Shown one piece after another: positions 16,688-24,298 of a stretch of 64,000 nucleotides of DNA. How positions within the stretch are numbered: the stretch's first letter is position 1; each line of letters begins with the position of its first letter. The notes under the pieces are model-generated. The model saw only the letters and a program-made list of their open reading frames with translations, was not told the origin of the DNA and did no database searches. Origin of the DNA: Carnimonas bestiolae (GTDB lineage: Bacteria; Pseudomonadota; Gammaproteobacteria; Pseudomonadales; Halomonadaceae); NCBI RefSeq assembly GCF_051251125.1, contig NZ_JBPCZL010000003.1; one strand, written 5' to 3'. The position numbers were made by a program, and so were the translations under genes.

Positions 16688-17542
16688 TTACTCGGAATAA
16701 TCGTCGTAAAAGCCTTTGCCGGTTTTTCTGCCCAGCTCGTTTTTATCGATGAACGTTTTCAAGAACTTCCTTGGCTCGTCGGACAATGCGGGATTCAGCT
16801 CGGCGTAGTGGGTTTCAATATCCAGTACGACATCAAGACCTACTTTATCCATAGAGCGGAACGGGCCAGAGCGGGTACCCAAACACTCGCGGAAGATATT
16901 ATCGATAACCTCAGGGCTAGCGACGCCTTCTGCCGCTACGGTCAGCGACTCGCGTTTGATTGCCGCCCAAATGCGGTTAAAGATGAAACCGACGCTTTCT
17001 TCATGGGCAACATAGGCATTGAAGCCGTACTTCGGCAGGGCTTTCTCTACCAGCTCAATGACCTCAGGCAAGGTTTTACCGCAGCTCATCAGCTCAACCG
17101 CAACTACGTCTGGCGGCATCAGGAAGTGAGTATTCATGACGCGTTCAGGATGCTTAACGCGGTCGATCACCTGGCTGCTGGGGAAAGAGGACGAATTGGT
17201 AGAAAGCACTGCATCTTGCGGGGCAAGCTCGTCCAACTGCGCGAAGAGATCTACCTTGATATCGCGACGCTCAGGGATACATTCGATGGCGAGCCAAATA
17301 TCGCTAACGGCCTCTTCGAGAGAGCTAAACGGCGTAAGACGTACCTTGTCCTTGTCTTTGCCCATTTTCTCAAGCTCCTGACCGATGAACTCAAGCCCTT
17401 GCTGACCCGCTTGCTCGTTGGCGTCGTACAGGCGGGTGTCTGCGCCGTAGGCAGCAAACATCAGCGCGATACGGCGGCCTAGCGTGCCAGCACCAACGAT
17501 AAGTACAGGACGTTGCTCGAAATTTTCAGGAATATGGTCCAT
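16688..17542 (-). CDS. 3-hydroxyacyl-CoA dehydrogenase family protein
   Basis: 284 residues. N-terminal Rossmann domain with VLIVGAGTLGRRIALMFAAYGADTRLYD (GxGxxG at about 17-22, Asp ending the second strand). The catalytic-type segment STNSSSFPSSQV (about 114-125), the MNTHFLMPPDVVAVELM segment with its His, and NRIWAAIKRES follow the 3HCDH layout. The C-terminal domain ends ELGRKTGKGFYDD. It oxidises a 3-hydroxyacyl substrate with NAD; stand-alone members include hydroxybutyryl-CoA, carnitine and L-gulonate dehydrogenases, so the exact substrate is open. It heads a two-gene operon with the YWTD protein. Confidence 0.88.
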   Translation of the reverse strand: MDHIPENFEQRPVLIVGAGTLGRRIALMFAAYGADTRLYDANEQAGQQGLEFIGQELEKMGKDKDKVRLTPFSSLEEAVSDIWLAIECIPERRDIKVDLFAQLDELAPQDAVLSTNSSSFPSSQVIDRVKHPERVMNTHFLMPPDVVAVELMSCGKTLPEVIELVEKALPKYGFNAYVAHEESVGFIFNRIWAAIKRESLTVAAEGVASPEVIDNIFRECLGTRSGPFRSMDKVGLDVVLDIETHYAELNPALSDEPRKFLKTFIDKNELGRKTGKGFYDDYSE

Positions 17543-17895
17543 GAAGCGTGCTCCTCACTATCGAATAATGAATTTACCGCATGCCTACAATTAATAGCCT
17601 GCTAAGAATTTGAGTCAACTACACTACGCCATGTTCTTTACTTATACTCATTTTTTGGAATTTGGTTCTCTATATTTCCTAATTAATACTATTTACGTAA
17701 AGTAATGTTAATTATTTCACCCTTCCGCGCCGTCCTGTTCAGGTAATCGCAACAGCAAGTGCCAAACGCGGCTTTATAAATACCCATAGCGGATATCGAC
17801 GCCCTAGTGGATGCCCCGTGACATGAATATCGCCCCGTTGCGTCGAGGCGATCTTATTCATCGATAAGCGCATAAGCATTGAAGTGGAAAAGCAA
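17543..17895. other. A+T-rich gap upstream of the hydroxyacyl-CoA dehydrogenase operon
   Basis: No coding frame is credible here. Positions about 17580-17720 are distinctly A+T-rich (runs of ATTTTTTGG, TATATTTCC, AATTAATAC) and probably hold the promoter of the operon starting at 17542. I could not fix a -35/-10 pair. Confidence 0.5.
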
Positions 17896-17918
17896 AAGGC
17901 CCTCGTGAAGAGGGCCTT
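17896..17918 (-). terminator. Terminator of the EAL-like gene
   Basis: A 9-bp stem AAGGCCCTC/GAGGGCCTT with a 5-base loop. On the minus strand it is followed by TTGCTTTT. It lies 55 bases past the stop of the gene at 17974. Confidence 0.8.
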
Positions 17919-17973
17919 GGGAAGAAGATAACGCGCGTGATGGCGGCGTTGATGGCCGCTGGGTTGGCTGGCA

Positions 17974-18813
17974 TCAATAATGGCTTGCCGCTATTTCGTC
18001 GAGCCGATCGCCGCTAACCGCATCTACATTGAGCCGCCACGCCAGTTCCAGCGCTTTACTACTATCCAGAGATTGTAGCCATACTTTCAGCCCCTCGGCG
18101 TGAGCGCTGCTGATCCACTGGTCGAGGCGCGCCTGCAGCATGCGGTTGCGTAGCATCGCCTGCAAGAAGTCGGGATCGGCCGCTACCCAGTCGATGCCCA
18201 TCTCTCCTAATAGCGGCCAGTGTGCGTGATCAATCGGCAATCCTTCGACCAACAACCGATAACCGCGCGCTTCGAAGCTAGCGACTGCGCGTCGCACGTG
18301 CTCATCTTCCACCAGCGCGTCAGCCTGCATGCGTAGGATGATTTGCGTCGGCAAAACACCCAGCTGCGACAGCAGGTTCTCGAACACCTGCCCGTGCGAA
18401 GCCTCTACCGCCCTGACATGGCGCCAGTGCACATCGAGGATAAGCGGCACTTCGGCAGTAGCGGGATCGCTACCGTGCTTGGCAAGATGGTTAAGCGTGT
18501 GCAAGACACGCAGAAAACGGTCGAGGAAGACGACATCTTCAGGTTCCCACGCGGCGTAGTATAGCGAGCGCGCGTTGATATCAGCGCCGTGCTCATCTTC
18601 GATGCGCAGCCACGATTCGAATGCGACCGGCGCACTGATTTCACTGTTGTAGAGCGCGTGCTGGCCGGGAACAATCCGCATGCCATCGATCTCGCCGGTT
18701 ATTTCCGCGCGCTCGGACACATAGTGAATACGCGCGCTGGGGGCGAGCCGGGAAGCACGATTGAAGTCATCAAGGTGCGAATTGAAGTAGTTAACAACAG
18801 CAGTTAGCGGCAT
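17974..18813 (-). CDS. Degenerate EAL-domain protein
   Basis: 279 residues with the outline of a cyclic-di-GMP phosphodiesterase (EAL) domain from about residue 85 to the end, but with the catalytic motifs replaced. The EAL triplet is absent (WEPEDVVFLDRFLRV occupies the place). The Asn-containing motif is LILDVHWRH, the ExTE region is LRMQADAL, the DDFG region is EGLPIDHAHWPL, and the late Lys/Asp motif is VAADPDFL. The protein therefore should not hydrolyse cyclic-di-GMP. Such proteins often act as effectors or through protein contacts. The N-terminal 80 residues match nothing I know. It stands alone between a terminator and a promoter gap. Confidence 0.6.
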   Translation of the reverse strand: MPLTAVVNYFNSHLDDFNRASRLAPSARIHYVSERAEITGEIDGMRIVPGQHALYNSEISAPVAFESWLRIEDEHGADINARSLYYAAWEPEDVVFLDRFLRVLHTLNHLAKHGSDPATAEVPLILDVHWRHVRAVEASHGQVFENLLSQLGVLPTQIILRMQADALVEDEHVRRAVASFEARGYRLLVEGLPIDHAHWPLLGEMGIDWVAADPDFLQAMLRNRMLQARLDQWISSAHAEGLKVWLQSLDSSKALELAWRLNVDAVSGDRLDEIAASHY

Positions 18814-18957
18814 GGCATCGATCAGCTAGCAAGGGGGAGAAAGCGAGCAGGTTACGCTACCCCCTAGTGTGGAGAACACGAGCGGCAAAGTGAAATAGTA
18901 TGCCGCCCGTCGATATTCGAATTGAATATAAACCGGAGATGCTGTCAGGTAGCGACG

Positions 18958-20259
18958 TTAGTGCGCGGCATCGACCCGTTGCTTGACGTCCTGGCTAATG
19001 AAGCCATCCGCTGGCTGCCCGTGGGCACGCTGGAATTTACGCACAGCGTCGCGAGTGCCGGGGCCCACGATGCCGTCGGCACCGCCCGCATCATAGCCCT
19101 GCGCGCTGAGCTGTTGCTGCAGCTGTTTGATTTGAGTGCGGCTCAGCGGCTTCTGGTTGCGCGGCCAGTTAGCCTGCACGCCCGCCTGCCCCGACACTCG
19201 CTGTGCCAACAGGCTGACACCCAGCGCATAACTGGTCGAATTGTTATAACGCAGGATGGTGCGGAAGTTATGCCCGGTCAGGAAAGCAGGCCCGTTGGCC
19301 CCTGCCGGAAGCAGCAGCGTAGCGCCTTCCAGCGACGGCAGCGAGCCGCCCGAGACTGAGCGCACGCCCAGCTGTTGCCAGGCGCTTACCGAACGCTGCT
19401 GCTTGCCATCGGCCAGACTGTAGTTGAAGCCTCTCGGCAGCGTCACCTCGACGCCCCATGGCTCGCCCGCGTGCCAGCCATTGCCCTTCAGGTAATTGGC
19501 AGTCGACGCGATAACGTCGGGAATACTGCCCCAGATATCACGGCGACCATCGCCATCGCCATCGACCGCATAGCTGTTGAAGCTCGACGGCATGAATTGG
19601 GTATTACCCATCGCGCCCGCCCACGAGCCGCGCATTTGGTCGTGGTTGATGTCACCGTTCTGGATGATCTTCAGTGCTTCGACAAGTTCCGATTTGGCCC
19701 ATGCTTCGCGGCGTCCGTTATAGCCGATGGTCGCCAGCGCATCGATGGTGGGATAGTTACCGAAGTTAGCGCCGTAGTTGCTTTCCATGCCCCAGATCGC
19801 GACGATAATTTCCGGCGGCACGCCATAGCGCTGCTGTGCTTTGGTGAAGTCGGCCCGATGCTGCGCCAGCAGTTGCCTGCCTTTGCTTACTCGGGTATTC
19901 GACACCGCCGTGTCGAGATACTCCCACACTGGCCGCACGAATTCGGGTTGCGAGCGCGACAGATTCAGAATACTGGTTTGCAGGTGCGCATTGCGGAAAG
20001 CGCGATCGAAGGTGGCGGCGCTGATCCCGTGCGAGAGCGCGTAGGGACGGAAGTTATTGACCCATTGCTGAAAACCGCTCGCGGAATTGCTCGCCTGCGC
20101 CGGTTGCGCTTGCTGGCTGGCAGACGCGCTGGCGCCGGAGGATTCAGCCGTTCTGGCATTGGCACTGCTGCTGAGCATGGCCAGACTGACGGCAGCGCCC
20201 AAGACAGCGCTCTGCACAAAGGTGACCTTGGCGCGGTTAGCAATTCTGCGTGACATCAT
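18958..20259 (-). CDS. Lytic murein transglycosylase, MltB family, with peptidoglycan-binding domain
   Basis: 433 residues. An N-terminal signal segment around residues 15-35 (SAVLGAAVSLAMLSSSANA) directs export; there is no lipobox Cys. The MltB/SLT_2 domain covers about 60-360, with catalytic Glu in IVAIWGMESNYGANFG (about 152-167) and the conserved GSWAGAMGNTQFMPSSF and DGDGDGRRDIWGS segments. A C-terminal PG_binding_1 domain (TQIKQLQQQLSAQGYDAGGADGIVG...) covers about 370-430. It cleaves peptidoglycan glycan strands to 1,6-anhydro ends. Start placed at ATG 20259 with AGGAA upstream; the frame is open from a TTG at 20280. Confidence 0.9.
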   Translation of the reverse strand: MMSRRIANRAKVTFVQSAVLGAAVSLAMLSSSANARTAESSGASASASQQAQPAQASNSASGFQQWVNNFRPYALSHGISAATFDRAFRNAHLQTSILNLSRSQPEFVRPVWEYLDTAVSNTRVSKGRQLLAQHRADFTKAQQRYGVPPEIIVAIWGMESNYGANFGNYPTIDALATIGYNGRREAWAKSELVEALKIIQNGDINHDQMRGSWAGAMGNTQFMPSSFNSYAVDGDGDGRRDIWGSIPDVIASTANYLKGNGWHAGEPWGVEVTLPRGFNYSLADGKQQRSVSAWQQLGVRSVSGGSLPSLEGATLLLPAGANGPAFLTGHNFRTILRYNNSTSYALGVSLLAQRVSGQAGVQANWPRNQKPLSRTQIKQLQQQLSAQGYDAGGADGIVGPGTRDAVRKFQRAHGQPADGFISQDVKQRVDAAH

Positions 20260-20370
20260 GAGCGCGCATTCCTGTTGCAATATAAAAGTATGAATAATTT
20301 ATCGCTGCCCATCAGCGATTGTTGCGGAAAACCCACGCGACAATCGCTGCGGCAGCGTTGACACGCTGGG

Positions 20371-21339
20371 CTACAGCAGTTGGCTCTGCTGAATGGGCTC
20401 GCCATTGGCCATACTGGCCTGCGATACATTACTGCCAGCCGGCACCCCACGCGTCAACCACACGTTACCGCCCACCACCGTACCTTTGCCGATGGTCACT
20501 CGCCCCAGAATAGTCGCTCCGGCGTAAATCACCACATCGTCTTCGACGATCGGATGACGCGGCTGGCCCTTTTCCAGGTGTCCATCCTCGGCTTCGGGGA
20601 AGCGCTTCGCGCCCAGGGTAACGGCCTGATATATACGCACATTGTCGCCAATGACGGCCGTTTCACCAATCACCACACCGGTGCCGTGATCGATGAAGAA
20701 GCTGCGCCCGATGCTTGCGCCCGGATGGATATCAATACCGGTGGTCGAGTGCGCCTGTTCGGAGATAATCCGCGCCAGCATCAGCAAGCCTTCACCATAG
20801 AAATAGTGCGCCAGACGATGGTGAATGATCGCTTCAACGCCAGGGTAGCAAAGCAGCACTTCATCAACGCTACGCGCCGCCGGGTCGCCGCGATAGGCCG
20901 CCACGATGTCATCGTCCAAACGCGCACGAATATCGGGCAGCGCCAACGCAAAGCCCTTCATGATGCGCTCGGCGCAATCGCGCTGACGCTGCGGGCAGCT
21001 TTCGCCGATGCCACGACGGGCGGCGTAATCAAGCTCCAGACGTGCCTGCTCGAAGAGCGAATTGAACGCGACGTCCAGGGTATAGCCAACGTAAAAATCC
21101 TCACTCTCTTCACGCAGGTCGGCTGGCCCCAAACGCATCGGAAACAGTGCCTGAATCACCTTGGCGATGGCATCGCGTACGATATTGGGCGACGGTAGCT
21201 CGCGGCCGTTGAATTCGTTAGCGCGCTGCTGGTCGGAGCGCCATTTGGAACGCCGCTTGCGCAGCTCCGCCACGGCATCGCCAAGCTGCCAATTGATTCG
21301 TCCACTACCGCTTGGCGGTTCGAAATTATAAGAAGACAT
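20371..21339 (-). CDS. cysE: Serine O-acetyltransferase (EpsC/long CysE type)
   Basis: 322 residues. Makes O-acetylserine from serine and acetyl-CoA, the carbon skeleton for cysteine. The helical N-terminal domain spans about 1-175. The left-handed beta-helix of hexapeptide repeats follows: GIDIHPGASIGRSFFIDHGTGVVIGETAVIGDNVRIYQ, then PIVEDDVVIYAGATILGRVTIG. The catalytic His lies in FIDHGTG and the Asp/His pair upstream in EAIIHHRLAHYFY. Start taken at ATG 21339 (MSSYNFEPP); ATG 21375 is possible. It lies downstream of ssuA in the same direction but 333 bases away. Confidence 0.88.
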   Translation of the reverse strand: MSSYNFEPPSGSGRINWQLGDAVAELRKRRSKWRSDQQRANEFNGRELPSPNIVRDAIAKVIQALFPMRLGPADLREESEDFYVGYTLDVAFNSLFEQARLELDYAARRGIGESCPQRQRDCAERIMKGFALALPDIRARLDDDIVAAYRGDPAARSVDEVLLCYPGVEAIIHHRLAHYFYGEGLLMLARIISEQAHSTTGIDIHPGASIGRSFFIDHGTGVVIGETAVIGDNVRIYQAVTLGAKRFPEAEDGHLEKGQPRHPIVEDDVVIYAGATILGRVTIGKGTVVGGNVWLTRGVPAGSNVSQASMANGEPIQQSQLL

Positions 21340-21672
21340 GCTGGTTCGACTCTCAAATAGAATGTTGCCAAGCATAGTGAATCGCGCCTCGCTTCAAAAG
21401 GGCTTAATGAAAGATGGTCGAGCGATAAAACAACAGATGCTGGTGGTGTGAACGACGATACGGGCCGCACGATGGACCACTGAACGGCTTGGGGTTCGAT
21501 AGTGCAGCGCGCCTGACGGAGTAACAGCAGCGGTCACGATAGTCGAGATTGCGCACCACCATCACGCTACCCAACTAACGCCAAGAGGCCGTTGCAGCAG
21601 CGTGCAGCAGCCTCTTGAGTGGTTTCTTTTATCTTCTAGCGCCAACCCTCTCCCCTCGAGAGGACGCACGAT
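21340..21672 (-). other. Gap between ssuA and cysE with one hairpin
   Basis: No coding frame is credible. An 8-bp stem CAAGAGGC/GCCTCTTG at 21582-21617 with a 20-base loop may end ssuA transcription, but it has no U tract. The remainder should hold the cysE promoter, which I could not resolve. Confidence 0.4.
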
Positions 21673-22650
21673 TTACTTGCCTGTGAACTCGCCCTTGCGC
21701 CAGAAATATTCGCCGACCTTGATTGGCGCAGGAATCAGATGCTGCTTGGCGAAGGCATCGGCTACCTGCTGCTGATCGGCGATCACCTTGTCGTCGAGTG
21801 GAATCAGGCGGTAGTCGAGTTTCTTCTGCCAGCCCAGAATCACCTCACGCGGTAGCCCAAGCTCTTTGGCAAGAATGTCCGACACTTCCTCGCGGTGAGC
21901 ATTCACCCACAGCGATGTTTTTCCCAATTCCTGAAGCAGCTGATTCAGCAGTTCGGGGTGCTGCTCGGTAAACTGCGCAGAGGCCTGATAAAAGCTATAG
22001 GCCGCCCCGAAGTCATACCCTGCGCCCACCACCCGTGCGTGAAGATCATGCTGTGCCGATCCAAAATAAGGGTCCCACACCGCCCATGCATCGACACTGC
22101 CATTGGCAAAGGCCGCGCGCGCATCCGCCGGCGACAGATAGGCTGGCTGAATATCCTTGAAGCTCAGCCCTTCGTGCTCGAGTGCTTCCAGCAGCAGATA
22201 GTTGGCGCTGGAGCCTTTCTGCACCGCTACGCGCTTGCCTTTCAGCGCACTCAGCGAGGAGATGTCGGAATTTTCGGGCACCAAAATGCCTTCAGCATCG
22301 GGGCTCGCCTTCACTGCTGCCACATAGCGCAGGTCGATACCGGCCGCCTGCGCGAACACCGGCGGCGGTGCACCGGTATAGCCGAAGTCGAGGCTGCCAG
22401 CGTTCAGGGCTTCCAGCAATTGCGGCCCAGCGGGAAATTCGTGCCAGCTGACCTGAATGCCCTGCTCGGAGAGATGCTTCTCGAAGCCGCCCTGCGCCTT
22501 CAGTACCGCCAGCACGCCACTACCTTTCTGATAGCCAATACTCAGACGCTGTGCCGCCGCTGCACCGCTCGCCGCGCTCAGCCCTACGGCTGCCACCAGC
22601 AAGGCAGCCATCCAGCGCTTCATGGTTATTTTTTTAATCCAGCCTGCCAT
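21673..22650 (-). CDS. ssuA: Periplasmic aliphatic sulfonate-binding protein
   Basis: 325 residues from ATG 22650, which has GGAG 11 bases upstream. The frame runs open further but that part is not protein-like. Signal peptide to about ASGAAAA. The mature start QRLSIGYQKGSGVLAVLK and the segments FDFGYTGAPPPVFAQAAG, RVAVQKGSSANYLLLEAL and VDAWAVWDPYFGSAQ identify an SsuA/TauA-type sulfonate receptor. It should deliver sulfonates to SsuCB, whose genes are about 8 kb away. A near-consensus sigma-54 promoter lies upstream, unlike the usual CysB/Cbl-controlled ssu operons. Confidence 0.9.
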   Translation of the reverse strand: MAGWIKKITMKRWMAALLVAAVGLSAASGAAAAQRLSIGYQKGSGVLAVLKAQGGFEKHLSEQGIQVSWHEFPAGPQLLEALNAGSLDFGYTGAPPPVFAQAAGIDLRYVAAVKASPDAEGILVPENSDISSLSALKGKRVAVQKGSSANYLLLEALEHEGLSFKDIQPAYLSPADARAAFANGSVDAWAVWDPYFGSAQHDLHARVVGAGYDFGAAYSFYQASAQFTEQHPELLNQLLQELGKTSLWVNAHREEVSDILAKELGLPREVILGWQKKLDYRLIPLDDKVIADQQQVADAFAKQHLIPAPIKVGEYFWRKGEFTGK

Positions 22651-22701
22651 CGTATTTCTGCTCCGCATCGCAATGAAAAAGGTTAACGCTACTCCTCTCA
22701 A

Positions 22702-22717
22702 AGCAAGCGCTATGCCA
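22702..22717 (-). promoter_or_regulatory. Sigma-54 promoter of ssuA
   Basis: The minus strand reads TGGCATAGCGCTTGCT, 10 of the 12 specified positions of TGGCACG-N4-TTGCW, with the invariant GG and GC exactly ten bases apart. Expected transcription start is about 40 bases before the chosen ssuA ATG. Confidence 0.75.
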
Positions 22718-22882
22718 ACCGAGCGCACACGGCTAGCGCGCGCTGAGTTGCTGAGACGCACGTGCACCGCGCCACTATGTTTGGTCGGGCGTGATCTCTG
22801 AGTGATGGAAAAACAGCCAGATGCTGTTGGATTACCGACACCGCCATGCGCTATCTGCGGGAAATTCGCGGGAGGGAAATAC

Positions 22883-22906
22883 AAAAAAGGCGACCATCAG
22901 GTCGCC
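22883..22906 (-). terminator. Terminator of the L36 gene
   Basis: A 7-bp stem GGCGACC/GGTCGCC with an ATCA loop, followed on the minus strand by six T residues (22888-22883). Confidence 0.9.
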
Positions 22907-22955
22907 AATAGGTCTTGCTTCAGTGGGCTATTGCATCGTGAACGCCCGCTCGCGG

Positions 22956-23102
22956 CTACTTGCGGCCTGAACGGGCGCGGCCTTGTACGGCCTTGAAGCG
23001 AGGATTGCTTTTGCAAACAACGTAGAGCCGCCCGCGGCGTTTGACGACCTGACAGTCGGGATGGCGTTTCTTGGCCGATTTCAGTGAAGAGAGCACTTGC
23101 AT
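22956..23102 (-). CDS. rpmJ2: Ribosomal protein L36, zinc-independent type
   Basis: 48 residues starting MQVLSSLKSAKKRHPDC and ending in a basic tail, very close to E. coli YkgO. The zinc-binding type of L36 has CxxC plus a further Cys/His pair. Here only single cysteines remain (C18 and C32), so this is the C-minus form that replaces zinc-loaded L36 in ribosomes when zinc is scarce. Start at ATG 23102 with GGA nine bases upstream; the longer open frame to 23165 runs through the regulatory site. It is flanked by a Zur-like box and a strong terminator, so it is a one-gene unit. Confidence 0.95.
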   Translation of the reverse strand: MQVLSSLKSAKKRHPDCQVVKRRGRLYVVCKSNPRFKAVQGRARSGRK

Positions 23103-23128
23103 GATGAGATCCGGTCTAGCCGATAAAT

Positions 23129-23151
23129 GAAACGTTATACTATTCCATTTA
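23129..23151 (-). promoter_or_regulatory. Zur-like operator overlapping the L36 promoter
   Basis: The 23 bases GAAACGTTATAC...CCATTTA agree at about 18 positions with the gammaproteobacterial Zur palindrome GAAATGTTATANTATAACATTTC. It is centred about 38 bases upstream of the L36 ATG and covers a TATAAC -10-like hexamer on the minus strand. Repression by zinc-loaded Zur is inferred and fits the zinc-free L36. Confidence 0.75.
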
Positions 23152-23283
23152 TCGAGATATGCCAAGCCCGATGCGAAAACGCGAAGTCGCCGCCTAGCTG
23201 CTTGTCGCTAGCCACTGGGGCGGATGTTATGGCGAATGTCGAGCCCAACGATAACGCTCCGTTCCGCGACGCGTTAGGCCGCT

Positions 23284-23394
23284 GGCAAGGCAAGGCAAGG
23301 CAAGGCAAGGCAAGGCAAGGCAAGGCAAGGCAAGGCAAGGCAAGGCAAGGCAAGGCAAGGCAAGGCAAGGCAAGGCAAGGCAAGGCAAGGCAAG
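23284..23394. repeat. 5-bp tandem repeat (GGCAA) x about 22
   Basis: An uninterrupted run of about 22 copies of GGCAA (TTGCC on the other strand) over 111 bases. Because five is not a multiple of three, every frame reads the same pentapeptide (GKARQ on plus, CLALP on minus), which creates long artificial open frames. It sits 133 bases upstream of the Zur box and about 70 bases past the end of the ECF T-component gene. Confidence 0.97.
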
Positions 23395-23462
23395 TAAAAC
23401 TGGTGCGGCGAAGGTTGCGCAAGCCGCGGCTATGCTCGATAGCGCGCACTGGTGGCGATACC

Positions 23463-24298
23463 TCACCCGGTCACGAAGGGATTATAAAAACGCCCGTGAT
23501 TCAGCCAGAACAGCCACAGCCCCACCACCACGATTCCAAGGCTTGCCACCACTAGCGCGATATCACCACCGCGCAGGGATGTCGCGCTGTACCAGCTGCG
23601 CGAGCGATTGGTGCCGAAGCGGCGCAGCTCCATGGCATGGCTAATGGTGGTAATGCGCTGCAAGCTGTTCACTACCAGGGTCCAGCCAATCCGAACGTTG
23701 CCGCGCACGCGCTCACCCAGCCGACCCTGGCGAGACAGTTCGACGCCGCGCGCCTGCTGCGCCAGCCTGATGCGCTGATAGTCGCTTTGCAGCGCTGGGA
23801 TATAGCGCATCGCCAATGCCACCGCGTAGCTGATGCGATAGGAAACACCAATACGATTAAGACTCGAGGCAAATTCACTCGGATGGGTGGTCAGGAGAAA
23901 GATCAACGCCAAGGGAATGGTGCAGACGTATTTCAGCAGCAGATTAAATTCGTAGAACAGCTGTTCAGCGGTAATGGTGAAGCGCCCGACACCTCCAACG
24001 AGCAGTGTGCGGCTACGGTAAAGCGCAACGCCATACTCCGGCGCAAATAGCCAGGTCACCAGCAGGTTAATGATCATCACCACCAGCATCATCACCAGCC
24101 CGTGCGGATAGAGCGCAGGCGAACCCGTGACACCCGCAGCGCTACGCACGACAGCAGCGCAATCGCCACCAGCAAACGAGTATCGAAAGAGCTCATGGTG
24201 ATGGCGAATATCAGCACCAGTGCCAACAGTTTGCTGGCACCGCTTAAGCGATGGAAGACCGAATCGCCCGCGCGATAGCCAAGGGTGCCTTCACTCAT
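23463..24298 (-). pseudogene. ECF transporter T component, split by a frameshift
   Basis: Two overlapping frames together make one EcfT/CbiQ-type membrane protein. Frame one starts at ATG 24298 (MSEGTLGYRAGDSVFHRLSG, the family N-terminus) and stops at 24092 after RLRSIRTGW. Frame two continues with GLVMMLVVMIINLLVTW and runs to 23463. It carries the coupling-helix motifs RLAQQARGVEL and SHAMELRRFG that contact the ATPases. Joining needs one extra base near a GGG run at 24099-24101, where GGGG would restore the frame. So this is a one-base deletion, a sequencing error, or a programmed frameshift. The start overlaps the end of the upstream S-A-A gene, as in a coupled operon. Confidence 0.75.

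Noticed and set aside
23127..23555. A 142-codon plus-strand frame and two minus-strand frames running through the GGCAA array
   Set aside because: A 5-bp repeat without stops leaves every frame open. The plus frame starts inside the Zur-like box and runs antisense into the ECF gene. The protein is only repeated GKARQ or CLALP.
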